From positions 2,922,001-2,986,000 of the forward strand of contig NC_049564.1 of the NCBI RefSeq assembly GCF_013368755.1: DNA of 64,000 bases, written 5' to 3'. Positions 1 to 10,835 of this stretch are shown here, piece after piece. The position numbers and the translations under genes were made by a program. A model generated the notes under the pieces. The model worked only from the letters and a program-made list of their open reading frames with translations, searched no databases and was not told the DNA's origin. Source of the DNA: Talaromyces rugulosus. Its lineage: Eukaryota > Ascomycota > Eurotiomycetes > Eurotiales > Trichocomaceae. The first letter of the stretch is position 1. Each line of letters begins with the position of its first letter.

Positions 1-1696
1 GGTTGATGATGGCCGTCTGCCTTCTCTCGTGGTGGAATCTTCAATGGAAATCTCACTTGCTACTTCACTGTCGTTTATCACAGGAGGGCTAGTCACAAGG
101 CGTCTAGCTTCGTCCAATGTTTTGGGCACGAGTGGTTGTTCGTTTGCATCACGGTTAGATTGCATCTCCTTCATCCGCCCAACTACAAAGTTGAAGCTAT
201 TATCCAGTGCATTGCTGAGATTCTTCAGGCCCTGGTCAGCAGTATTACGGACTGCATCATTTGCAGCCCCCAATACCTTGGAAGGCGGTTGGAATAGGTT
301 ACTGAGACGTCGCTGTTGGACTGTGGGGGCACCAAGTTGAGATCTCGATAGCGTTGAAGATGCCGTCTCTTTGCTAGACTTGGCGAATTCTGCTGTCGCT
401 GTGTCTGAAGGCTCATTGGAGAGACTAGATTCAACTTCTGTGCCTGAAGTCATTGCAGCATTCAGAAGCCGTGGTTGACCGTCAGCAGGAAGATCTCCGC
501 TCAGACTTGTGAGATCCACGGCCTCTAGGAACGCAATTGCAGCCTCTAGATTGGTTAAACAGTAAGCGGACTCCCCGTCCATCTTGCTCGCGGATCTGAA
601 ACGCTGGATGAAAAGAAGATTACTGATCACATTGATTCCTTCTGGTGGAGAGGTGATTAACGTGTAGATTAGTGTGGGCAAGATCTCATCGGCTGAGGAT
701 GATGACCCGAGCAGGGTCGTAAGTGTATCGACAATTGCTTTGTGTGCGGATTTCAAGCACTGAAGCTTTCCCAGAGGATACCTTGCTTCGTTCATTTTAC
801 TCAACCATTCTCGAGCCGGTGCAAGCCGTGAACTTGCCTCAATCTCTTTCCCTTCATCGATCTCGGGAAGCTCGATTCCCAGATCTTTCAGTCCGATGCC
901 AAGAAGAGACAACGCCGCTGTCTTGGAACGTAATTTCTCATCCCGTACTTCATCGAGAGTACTTTTATGACGCCAGATCTTGTCATGGATACGCTCGCAA
1001 GCCCGCCTTTCCACGGTCTCCTCCAGGGCAAGGCGCTTGTACGGCAGTTGTTTTCGCGCTTTTCGCCTCTCCGTGATTTCGGACGCAGTAAGCATTTGTG
1101 TCGTGGGGGTTTTACCCCCATCTTTCTGGGAAGCATTGGCTGAAGAGCCATCGCGGTTGATGCGCGATGCAAGAGCTGAGATGTGGGTGGCGATGTGGGA
1201 GTCTGCTCGAAGGTAGAACTCTTGAAACAGAGTAGCGATTTTCTCAATCGATGGAGGTACTGAATGAACCCGGGCACTTAACGACTGGACAAACCTACAC
1301 GTCATCGATATATCAGCAATGATTCTGTTATAAGGGGTGGAGAGTTGTGGAATACCTGTCTGTCATGCTGGCTAATTCTATTGGAAGCTCATGCTGGCCA
1401 TCCTCGCCCGGGAGGGTTTCAACCGACTGCTCGCCATGTCCAGCGCCGTCAACCGAGTCTACGGAGTCACGCTTTTCAAAAATATCATGTCCGTGGTCTG
1501 TACCATCAACTGCTGGCTGCAAGGCGGTCGTACCGTCGCCATTCCCAGCTCCTGCGGTGCTCAGTTCTTGCATGGTCTTTGCTCTATTCCGCGGGGAGGC
1601 GTCGGCGGCGCTTGATTCCATCCGAGTGAAAGAGCGCGTGGGATGAAGCGCTCTCGGAGACCTCGAGCTGTTCTCGGGCGATTCTGTGGAAGCCAT
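1..1696 (-). CDS. vps9: VPS9-domain Rab5-type GEF (3' part off the window)
   Basis: Partial gene. Exons on the minus strand are 1696-1356 and 1294 to beyond base 1, with a 61-bp intron. The visible 544 residues start with a Ser/Thr-rich, low-complexity N-terminus. A VPS9 fold follows at roughly residues 230-380. The conserved core includes SADEILPTLIY and, about 35 residues on, GESAYCLTNLEAA; the acidic and Tyr positions correspond to those that VPS9 proteins use to eject GDP from Rab5/Rab21/Vps21 GTPases. Family knowledge: Vps9 proteins act on endosomes in vacuolar protein sorting, and the yeast protein ends in a CUE ubiquitin-binding domain. That end would lie outside the window, so I cannot confirm it. 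It is divergent from ATG15 across about 490 bp. Confidence 0.9.
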
Positions 1697-2187
1697 TATT
1701 TATCTGCAGCTGGTCAAGCTTGCCAGCAAGCAACACAGCTTGTAGAGTTGATCTGCTGATAACAGATAATACAACAGCACGCTGCACAGCTAATAGACCC
1801 GCCGGGCTTTAGCGGCCGCAGCAGGCAGCACCACTAGTAACAGTAACGCTGGGCCAGAGGGGGATAACGTGTCTCAACCATGCGGATGGGGTGCACCATG
1901 CCTAGCATCCAATGGTGTAAATCAGTGAGGGATCCATCGATAGCTTCCGAGGCAAGGTGGTGAGCAGGCTGAGCCTATCAACGAAGTCGCAATCGCTGCC
2001 AAGCGGTCAAGTGACCTGCCAGGGCCGTCACGTGCCAGGCGGGCGGTTGTTGATAAGGCAGGTGCCTCGCCCGGCTGCGTCATCCCCGACTGTTATCAGC
2101 ATCCGATCGTTGATGCTCTACGCTGCCTGCTTCGGCTCAGCTCGAGTCGACCACACGCCCTGCATTTCTACTACCTCAACCGTCACG
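1697..2187. promoter_or_regulatory. Shared VPS9/ATG15 promoter region
   Basis: Head-to-head intergenic stretch of 491 bp. The only obvious sites are one CACGTG E-box at 2029-2034 and one NotI-like GCGGCCGC around 1812-1819. No coding sequence is supported here. Confidence 0.5.
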
Positions 2188-4017
2188 ATGCCGCATCGCT
2201 CGCGAGGCTCCTCGCGGTGGCGACTCTCGTTGCTTGCCACTTTCTACGCGGGACTCGCCCTTGCCACAGCCTCCTATCACAACCAGCAGTTTCCCATCCT
2301 ACCACCTCAGATCCCCCAAGGAGAGGGCTCCAGCGGAGGAAGCGGGCAACATGAGTTTGTAAGGACTCACCTCACACTACCGTTCTTCTTTTTCTGACCC
2401 TGTTTATAGACCCTCCGTCAAATCCACCTCCGCGGTACACACCAAGACCCGGATCTCCATTTAAAGCTCGACGTTACTCCAGAGACACGACTAGTGACAA
2501 TCGCCGAAGATACGGGCTTGCCAGAACCTGCCGAAATATCACATACGGAGGCCTTGTCCATAAAATCCAACTCATTATACATCCAGAGGCTAGCAGACCG
2601 CCGGCCTTCGGTGATTGAAAGCCATCTTGAGTATGCTAGGTCTTCGGGGGCTGCCACCGTCTTGTCTGACGATGCCTGGGTCATGGATGAGATCGACGGG
2701 CCTGATGTTACCAGCAAGGACACTATTCTCACACTTGCTAAAATGACAGCAAACGACTACATTGGGGAACCGGGCAGTGGTGACTGGAACGTAATCAGTG
2801 GAAAGTTCAACTGGTCAACAAGTTTCGGTTGGCAGGGAGATAGTTTGAGAGGCCATATATACGCGGACAAGACCAACAGCACTGTCGTCATATCGTTGAA
2901 GGGGACATCGCCTGCGCTATTTGATGGGGCAGAGACAACAACGAACGATAAAGTGAACGACAATCTGTATTTCGGCTGCTGTTGCGGTCAGGGAAACTCC
3001 TACCTCTCGCGTCAAGCGTGCGACTGTTCCACATCGGTCTATACAGCCAACTTGACTTGCATCGTAGAAGCGATGCATGATAGGAACCGTTACTACCAGG
3101 CGGCCATCGACCTATATACGAACGTGACCGAAGTTTATCCCCAGGCTAATGTTTGGCTCACGGGCCATTCCCTTGGTGGATCAATGAGCGGACTTCTCGG
3201 CCTCACATTCGGCCTTCCAACCGTTACTTTTGAATCTATACCGGATGCGCTTCCTGCGGCGAGACTCGGGCTACCCACCCCTCCTGGCTACAATCCTTTA
3301 CTTCCTCAACTACGGACGAACACCGGTATCTTCCATGTCGGCCATACTGCTGATCCTATCTATACGGGAACGTGCAACGGTGTAGGCTCCACTTGCACTT
3401 GGTGGGGCTACTCTCTTGAGTCGGCATGCCATACTGGATCAATGTGCGTCTATGACACGGTCGAGGATAAAGGTTGGAGAGTTGGAATCGGCACACACCG
3501 AATTAAGAGCGTTATCAAAGATGTTTTGCTAAAATACGATGAAGTTCCACCGTGTGTGCCGGAAGTGGAATGCTATGATTGTCAACTGTGGAAATATTTC
3601 AAGAGCAATGGATCTGAAATTACTACCACAACCACAACTTTGACATCAACGTCCACGCCAATTACCAGAACATCAACGTGCCAAACTCCTGGGTGGTGGG
3701 GCTGTTTGGATAAGACAACCACTACCGGCATGCCTATTACGACTACCGAAGATATCACGACCACGACCACGACTTCGACGTCAACTTCAACTTGCCAAAC
3801 ACCAGGATGGTTTGGTTGCTTGGACAAGACGACTTCCATTGTTTCTACTACACCAGAAATCCCCACCGCCACCGCCACCACCACACCAACATCAACATCA
3901 ACATGCGAAACGCCAGGGTGGTTTGGCTGTTCGGACAAGACAACTTCTATCAGCTTGTCTATTACGACCCCACCAGAAGTCACCACGACATCTATTTCCG
4001 ACAAGGGAAAGCGGTAG
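2188..4017 (+). CDS. atg15: Atg15 vacuolar/autophagic-body phospholipase
   Basis: Exons 2188-2358 and 2410-4017, 592 aa. I chose the ATG at 2188 because it is followed at once by a basic stretch and an uncleaved signal-anchor-like hydrophobic segment (about residues 11-27), as in type II Atg15. The exon junction restores [20 protein letters not shown], an Atg15 family signature. The class-3 lipase nucleophile elbow GHSLGG lies near residue 310, with a Cys-rich GCCCGQ stretch before it. Family role: degradation of autophagic bodies and multivesicular-body membranes inside the vacuole after delivery through the MVB route. The C-terminal 130 residues are a Thr/Ser-rich linker carrying three copies of a TPGWxGCxDKT unit. 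Several potential N-glycosylation sites fit a luminal protein. Confidence 0.93.
3676..3957 (+). repeat. Three Cys-Trp repeats in the Atg15 tail
   Basis: In-frame repeat unit S-T-C-x-T-P-G-W-[WF]-G-C-x-D-K-T, present three times (about 3676-3720, 3787-3831 and 3901-3945). The copies are separated by Thr-rich spacers of unequal length. Each unit has two Cys eight residues apart that could form a disulfide-bonded loop. The spacers consist largely of ACN and TCN codons, so the DNA is itself low complexity. Confidence 0.85.
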
Positions 4018-4360
4018 TCGTGTTTCATGAGAATGGGGTTCACGGCGCTTATACATAAATATTTTTTAGACACATTTTCTGTCAAAGACCAAGGTGGATC
4101 ATTGGATTATCACCAATTTCTCAGTCATAGGCAGTTTAGCGAAACATATAAGAGGAAGGCTTGCTTCATAGTCATATAACTGAGCCAATCAACTATTATT
4201 TTAGAATTAATGTTTCACGTTCTATGAGTACTACATGTATTACCTACCCCTCCTCGGCTTTTGGTCTCTGCTAGCTAAAAAAAAAAAAAAAGAGCCCCAA
4301 AAGTCAACTGGTTCCTTGGAATATCTAGCATGGCTGTACTCTTGAGCTTGACTTACTACA
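4018..4360. other. Intergenic, 3' flank of ATG15
   Basis: AT-rich 343 bp with a poly-A run near 4277-4291. I see no gene. Confidence 0.5.
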
Positions 4361-4607
4361 GACGATCCGCGAAGTGACCGTCTTTGCATGGGGCGTGGTC
4401 GGTATCAACTCGCCTCTGGAGCGATTCAAAAGCGGACGGCCACAGGGAGATGCACTGCCGGTAGAGGGTGTCCAGGTTTGGGATGCGCTGGCTGTTTTGA
4501 AGCAGGAAAATATCTCTGATAATACGGGTATTCAAGACAGCCGTGAAGAAGATGAGGAGCTTGAAAAGGACAAACTTGAATATGGAGATAGCAAAGAGAT
4601 AGCATAG
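4361..4607 (+). pseudogene. Orphan terminal exon, probable gene relic
   Basis: Open frame beginning right after a good splice acceptor (CTTGACTTACTACAG, ending at 4360) and running to a stop at 4605-4607, about 81 residues. It starts TIREVTVFAWGVVGIN and ends in an acidic Lys/Glu-rich tail. The hydrophobic FAWGVVGIN stretch and conserved-looking GRPQGDALPVEG turn look like the C-terminus of a membrane protein. No coding exon lies upstream, where the sequence is AT-rich and closed in all frames. An internal ATG at 4374 could make it a 77-aa small protein instead. I do not recognise the family. A 3' fragment left by deletion of its gene is the simplest reading. Confidence 0.35.
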
Positions 4608-4736
4608 AGTAATACCGTTGTTTTCATCGACCCACGCTGTAATTAAGAGGTCAATGTGAGCATGGTAGTAATAAGCTCAATATTGGTTCTTATTAATTAC
4701 ATCTAAAAGAAACCAGAAGCATCACGCGAATAGCGA

Positions 4737-5127
4737 CTACTTATTCAATCCCAATGGATTCTCAGCAGTCTGCTTCTGACCACCACCCGTCGTGCCTCCA
4801 GCACCTCCTTGTCCAGAACCACCACCACCAATGCTACTTAGTCCGCCACGAATGTTCTCGCCAGCGCCCGACGCGGTATTTCCAAGTCCCTGAGATACAT
4901 TGGATACCGTGTTTCCCAGCCCCGATGTTGCGTCGCCAACAGTCTTGCCTAGGTTTCCGAGAAGACCACCGGCGGTATTGGTCACTCCGCCGACGGTTTT
5001 GCCGGCTGTGTCACTGATGCCGCCGAGGACGTTGCCTGTGGGATCTGGTTTTAAGATTAGTCTTTTTTTATTCTTTCCTTCAACGTGGCAAGGGATGTTT
5101 ACTGGTGCCACCTTGGTTATCCGACAT
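4737..5127 (-). CDS. Small Gly/Thr/Asn-rich LEA-like protein
   Basis: Exons 5127-5103 and 5044-4737 with a 58-bp intron, 110 aa. The start at 5127 gives MSDNQGGT and splices to NPTGNVLGGISDTAG. The rest is built from imperfect 11-mer-like turns (GKTVGGVTNTAGG, GKTVGDATSGLG, GNTVSNVSQGLG), then a poly-Gly region and a hydrophilic tail. There is no signal peptide, membrane segment or Cys. The composition resembles late-embryogenesis-abundant or hydrophilin-type proteins that fungi make in dry or dormant cells. That is inference from composition, not from a defined domain. It stands alone, far from neighbours on both sides. Confidence 0.6.
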
Positions 5128-6584
5128 GGTGTTGATATCACGGTTTATTTTGTTTTGTGAGAGATGTTTGTGTAAAGCAAAGCTTGGTTTGTATATGTAG
5201 ATTGATTAATGAAGATTCTAAAAAGAAATCCAGGATGTATGTGGCGGAGGCGTTCTATTTATCCAACAGCGCTGATATCATCATACCCCAGATCTCCATC
5301 CGGTTAGGGCTAGATGATATCATTCTTGTGGAGCCAGCCACTTCCAAGTTCCAGCGCAGTAATAATACATACACTACAGCTCAGTTGTGTACCAGTGAGT
5401 ACTACTATTAATAGAATCACATATGATAGCCAACTTTTTTGGTCCAGATTTAATTTATTAGTATTCGTCATTGGCTGCTACGACCTGGATGCGCTGACGG
5501 ATGTGGCTGTTGCGGGGGCAAACCATGATGAGAGAAAACAGTCGGAGTAAACTTTGAAGCTTGGGTATGTATTTTCTTCTGGTCGATTGGAATTTCCTCT
5601 GATTAACTGGCAGTTTTATGGGTGAGGTAATATTAGAGCTGCATGTATGTATATATATTATCCAGTAGTACGTTTATTTGTTATTCTGTACTAGTGCAGA
5701 ATTTCTGAATACGACCAGCTCGGGTACAATATTCAATTGGCTGTGCGTTATCCCTTCTCATGATACGTCCTAGATAGGTTGGTTTCTATATGCAGTTTCA
5801 TGATGCTTGCCCACGACAACAATACTTGGTTCTATAAAAAGTATGGTATGATGTCTAAGCCGCCTAAGTTGCCAGTTGACTCACCTCCACAGCTGCTTGC
5901 CAACACCAATTTAGATTTTGGGTTGTGGGGGCTAATCTACTCTATGTCGGAGGCTATAGTTAGTATAAACAAAGTAGATCCGCATAGATCCGCATGCTAA
6001 GGCGCATGTAGAATAGACGCATTCACTGCATTTTCCAACAGAAACTGAAACAATTTGGAAATAATCATTGAAGTAGCTCCTTGAAGACCGTTTTCTTATT
6101 CCCACCTCATTGATTGACATTCAAGCTTTCATTATTGATGTGGAGTTTGGCGATACGCTTCAATCCACCGCTGAAACATACTAGAGTAGTGTGGGGGGGG
6201 ACATTGACATTTGTTTTAAATTATTTCCGAATTAGGAATATGGTACCTTTGAACCACCCTTGGGCAAGCCAGAAAGGGACTTGTTCGATTGGCAAAACAG
6301 CTAGAAAGTTAAATTCCAATCTCATAATTCTTTTTTTTTCCAAAATTTCCTACCTAACTGGTGCGGGAACCGGGTCATTCAGCGGCCGCCACAGTCCGAT
6401 GCGATGTAACGTGAATCCGGCTTCGAGGACACGAAACTTATGAAGAGCAAACGACTTTGGATGAAAAAAAAAAAAGGTATATAATCACCGCCGGTTGTCC
6501 CAATCTCATATAAAGTCACAATTTTACGGGTGTATTAAGTGCAACGTATTGGCTCATCACGAAGACATTCTCAAATAACAGAAT
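5128..6584. other. AT-rich intergenic, includes the PL7 promoter
   Basis: About 1.46 kb with only short, unconvincing open frames. The last 400 bp are the PL7 lyase promoter. It has a CreA-type GTGGGG at 6191-6196 and a CGGCCGCCA word at 6383-6391. Confidence 0.5.
6383..6391 (+). promoter_or_regulatory. CGGCCGCCA, candidate cluster regulator site
   Basis: Zero-spaced inverted CGG (CGG-CCG) 194 bp upstream of the PL7 lyase ATG. It matches eight of nine bases of the CGGCCGACA found in the GH88 promoter and in the MFS/DUF2264 promoter. Zn2Cys6 dimers bind CGG half-sites. Assignment to the regulator encoded at 7754-10672 is inference. Confidence 0.4.
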
Positions 6585-7349
6585 ATGCATCTACAACTAG
6601 CTTCTATTTATATAACGGCTGCTCTGCCGGTCATTCACGCCGCTCTGAACCCTAGCTGTGCTCCTGGGGGAAATTTTGATCTAAGCCCATGGGAATTGCA
6701 ACTTCCAATTGGCTCCACCGGCTCTCCTGAGACCATATCGTCGAGCAGCCTGCAAGGCTGCAGTGGTTATCAAGATTCTGGCCATCAATACTTCTTCACC
6801 GAGAGCGGAGATGGTGCTCTCGTCATGAAAGTTCCTGGTGGGACATCAACGGGATGCGTGACAACACCAAACAGTAAACACTGTCGTACTGAGCTCCGCG
6901 AAGTCGATCCATCTACCGGCTCGCCAACTAGTTGGGATCCCAACGCAGGGACAAACCGACTGAGTGCAACCCTTATCGTGCCGGAACCAGATAACAGCGG
7001 CCACGGAACAGTCATTGGGCAAGTGCATATCGATGACAGTGTCTCCTCCAAACCTGTCTGCGAATTGTACTACAATTCTAGTGGCGACATTGTTATGGGG
7101 GTAGAGCAGACCCGTTCAGGCGGCAATGAGAAGTTTACTACTATCGGAAATGTCCCCGTTGGAACCCAGTTCTCATACGAGCTTTCGTATGAGAGTAATG
7201 TGTTGAGTGTTAGTCTCAATGGTGGCTCGCAACAGACTTTGTCGACATATTCCCTAGATGCTCCGACCAGTTATTTCAAGGTTGGAAATTATAACCAGGG
7301 GACAAGCCCGTCTGATATCCACTTTTTTGCCATCAGCGTGCAGCACTAA
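6585..7349 (+). CDS. Secreted PL7 polysaccharide (alginate-type) lyase
   Basis: Intronless, 254 aa. A signal peptide spans about residues 1-19, with cleavage likely after the HAA region. The PL7 / alginate lyase 2 jelly-roll carries all three family blocks in order: RTELRE at 101-106, QVH at 146-148 and YFKVGNYNQ at 230-238. Arg103/105, His148 and Tyr236 are the likely substrate-binding and beta-elimination residues. PL7 enzymes cut 1,4-linked uronic-acid polymers, usually alginate, and leave 4,5-unsaturated uronate at the new non-reducing end. QVH rather than QIH is often linked to polyG preference in bacterial enzymes, but transferring that to a fungal protein is uncertain. It lies next to a regulator, GH88 and a transporter, which suggests a catabolic cluster. 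Confidence 0.9.
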   Translation: MHLQLASIYITAALPVIHAALNPSCAPGGNFDLSPWELQLPIGSTGSPETISSSSLQGCSGYQDSGHQYFFTESGDGALVMKVPGGTSTGCVTTPNSKHCRTELREVDPSTGSPTSWDPNAGTNRLSATLIVPEPDNSGHGTVIGQVHIDDSVSSKPVCELYYNSSGDIVMGVEQTRSGGNEKFTTIGNVPVGTQFSYELSYESNVLSVSLNGGSQQTLSTYSLDAPTSYFKVGNYNQGTSPSDIHFFAISVQH

Positions 7350-7753
7350 GCAGCACTTTCAATTCCTTTCAATGTTTCCTAAGCTTCATGTCGTTTACGC
7401 AAACATTATGAAATATTATATACCATGACTGGAACCTTGCTACATACCAAGGACGTGTACAAAAAAAAAGGCCATATCGATGATTAGTGGATGTTCGGGG
7501 TTTATACACAAATATCGTACCTCGATATCCATTACCGACATTAGCCTAAGTTTCATTATAGTTATAACCGATCGTCATGCTTATTGATCTCTGAATTACT
7601 GGAAAAACAAGCTCCACCAATCATAGCGAGTCACAACCCTTCCACGATGCTACCCCGGATTTTGCTCCGCACTTTCAATTGCCGATGTTTGCCGTTCAAG
7701 AATCCATCCTGCGTCACAATACTCTGGTCGTGCCATGCACCTTCTAAAAGAAG
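7350..7753. other. Intergenic, promoter of the Zn2Cys6 regulator
   Basis: 404 bp between tandem genes. It has no CGGCCG word and no obvious coding potential. Confidence 0.45.
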
Positions 7754-10672
7754 ATGGCCGAAGAAATGCCCCAAGATGATAATTCGGAGGATACTCTTGG
7801 AAAAAACACATCCCCCGACCGGCGAGATGAGCTGGACGAGTTGTCTGCCTGCCAGTCGTGCAGAAAGCGCAAGTTGAAATGCTCACGCGAAACTCCTGCC
7901 TGCTCGCAGTGCTCTAGACTTTGTGGGTGAATCAATATAGCAAGATAAATCCGCCTGACTACTAACTATTTCGAAGCATGTCCCTGTATATACGACCGGA
8001 AGAAACAGAAGCCTGGTCTTCGGAGTGGGGCAGTAGAGAGTCTCAACCAGCGAATTAGTTAGTATTCACGCTGTTACGCATAAATTATTAAAATTTCTGA
8101 TAACTTTTTAGGTGTTTTGGAAGGACTGCTTTTAAATGGAGAGCGTCGATCTTGTGTTCCCCCGAATAATGTAACTCTCGATATGCGAGGGTGCGTGTAT
8201 CATGCAGCATTGCTTATAGCCAACTCTGTGAAAGAAGGGACAGAGGGCAGTAATGAATTGCAACCACAGGGACAAGTAACATATGATTGCCAGGGAGCGC
8301 GCCATCTGACTCCTGATACTTATACAGCTTACAAAACTGGCGAAAGCAGTGCAGCCAAGAGACGGAGAACTGACACCGACGAATCAGAGTATACTGCCAG
8401 GGTTGACCGACAAGAATTTCTACCAAATCGACACGCGTTGAACAGGATCGTCAAAAAATACTTTACTAAAATCCATCCATGGCTACCATGTGTGCACCAG
8501 CCGACCTTTGAAGATCGATTAAAGAATCTCGAACATGATAAGAATCTTGTTGTTCTCGTTCATGCAATGGTTTGCGTCACCCTTAAACATATGGGATTAG
8601 ATGAAATAGGCATAGAGGAGTCAAAAAGAGACTCACAAATAAGAATTTCGCGAGATATGGTGATGAGGATGGCAATAGTTGACCTGTCCGTCGAGAGCTT
8701 GCAGGCAATGATCATTATTGCCTCAGACCGAGTGAGCATCTTTCTCTTCACAACTTCTCTTTTTCTCCAGTGCAGTTTTTCTTGGTGTTAACTGTATCAG
8801 ATGGGTGACGGAGATCTTATTAGTGCATCTCCTATCATAGGATCGCTCACGCGGACAGTAGAGTATCTACAACTAACAATCGAACTGGATGAGAAGCCTA
8901 AACCAGCTTTTCTTCAGCCCATAACGCTCCTGCAAGACTCTCAGACGTGGGCTGAGACTGAGGAGAGACGACGGGTCTTCTGGAACGTCTTCATTCTCGA
9001 CCGGTATGCTGTTCAAAGTATAGATAACTTATATTTACAAAATTTCTGACGCACATTAGGCTATGTTCTGTCACAGCAGGGTATGGAACTGCCCCGGACC
9101 ACTTTCATTGATAGAATGCCCCTAACAAAAAAATAGATGGAGTACAAGCCTTACTTCCGATGACGTCCGCCGCCGTCTCCCATGCGACGGTAAAATATGG
9201 GCCAGGGGTGATAAAGCAGTAACACCCTATTTCGGAATCTGGGACAAATCGGCCGCCAAAATCGGCAACCCCATTTCACCACGCAACATTTCCACAGTAC
9301 GAACACCTTCGTCACCCGCGTCTTTCTGGAATGATACCTCTCCAGCATCAGAGTCTTTGCAAGTCGGGGCCTTGGCATATCGCATTGAGGCTACTGAATC
9401 GTTATGTCAGGTTACTTCTTTCTTTTTGCAGCAGCCAGTTGATTTCACGAATCGACAAGAGGTAGGAAGTTGGTTGACTCGGTTTAAGGAGCTTGATCTG
9501 AGACTGGTTCAGTACGTGTTGCCCAATTATCCCATTATAGAGAGATATGCGGACTAATTGAAGTAGCTGGAAAAATTTCCTCCCTAGCAAATGGAAAGAC
9601 TCTAACATCTCCCATGACAAGGCTGTCGTCAAAATGGACCCAAACCTGACCCTGGCACATGTCACACATAACACGTCCATGATATTGTTGCACCAGCACA
9701 TAGCCTATCCGCCGGCTCAACTGAGTAATATTGTGCGGTTGCCTAGCGTATGCAGTGCAGAGACATGCCAGCTCGCAGCAATTGAGACCTCGTCGATCTC
9801 GCAAAAGTTCCTGACCTACAGCGAATCGAATATTGTTGTTGCACAGTTCCCATTTTGTGCATTTGTTGCGGCGAGAGTCTTATTAGGTTCGCCGCTTTCC
9901 ATTTTCTTTACCTTATCCCTCTTATTTCCTGTTGGTAAACAAGCTGATTTGATTAGTTCATTGGAAGTTTTACGGAGCACCGCTGGCCGCTGAATACTTC
10001 ACTCTATTACAAAGCCTAAGAGATATGTCACAACGTTGGCAGGGATATTTATATCCTCGCAGCGTAACAGTTTTAGCGGATAGCAACGAGCAGAAGCAAC
10101 ACCTGGATTTAGCTGGTCGATACGTTGCTTTACTTGAAGGATTGCACTCAAAGTGTCTAAATGAGCAAATTATATCGACAGAAAAGCTGTTCCACTATGA
10201 TGTTATTACTGGTTTGGACATTTTACGAACTCATGCAGATAAATCCCCTCGATCAGTAACAGCTGCTAGAAACGGGACTGGGAATCAAGAACTCTCCATG
10301 GCTGTCGACAAGTTCACGGCACAAACTCACAACTCTCAGTCATTTTGGGATTCATTTTCAAATAACATTTCTGTGTCTGGGAATAAATTAGGAACACTTC
10401 CGCGTCACAACACAACATTTGGCAGCGTTTATGCTGGTAATATCAACGGATCTGGAGTATCTGAGTCCTACGGCGGTACAAATCTAAACACGCATGCGCA
10501 ACCCCCAGCGTTTGGTTTCGATGGAACGACAAGCGACGATGAGCTAACTTTAATGTCCAATGTTTTGCTGGATCGTCAGTTCTCGCAGATGGATAGAGTG
10601 ATTACGCTGGATGGGACGGACTTTACATGGGACATGGATGATTTGGCAGTCAACTGGCAGAATCCTGCATAA
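7754..10672 (+). CDS. Zn2Cys6 fungal-specific transcription factor
   Basis: Eight exons: 7754-7922, 7977-8057, 8112-8731, 8801-9003, 9060-9080, 9137-9511, 9567-9886 and 9957-10672, 834 aa. The binuclear cluster near residues 35-64 is [12 protein letters not shown], then CSQC and a final Cys, split by intron 1. A short coiled-coil linker follows. The Fungal_trans middle region includes the family landmarks [32 protein letters not shown] (assembled across the 21-nt exon 5) and [10 protein letters not shown]. The C-terminus is Ser/Asn/Asp-rich and probably activating. It is nuclear and should bind CGG half-sites. Lying between the PL7 lyase and GH88, it is the natural candidate for pathway control. 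A bipartite basic KRRR stretch near residue 155 may be the nuclear import signal. Confidence 0.92.
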
Positions 10673-10835
10673 AATATGTAGAAGCTATAAATCTTTGGGA
10701 ATGTGCTTTCCACATTATTGATGTAAATACAGTTTATCAATGTAAGCTTGCAGTCTACCTATCTAGTCCTACTCTACATCCTTGTATTATCCAAAAGCGT
10801 GAACCATCACAAACAATGCGAGCGAAGAAATGCGA

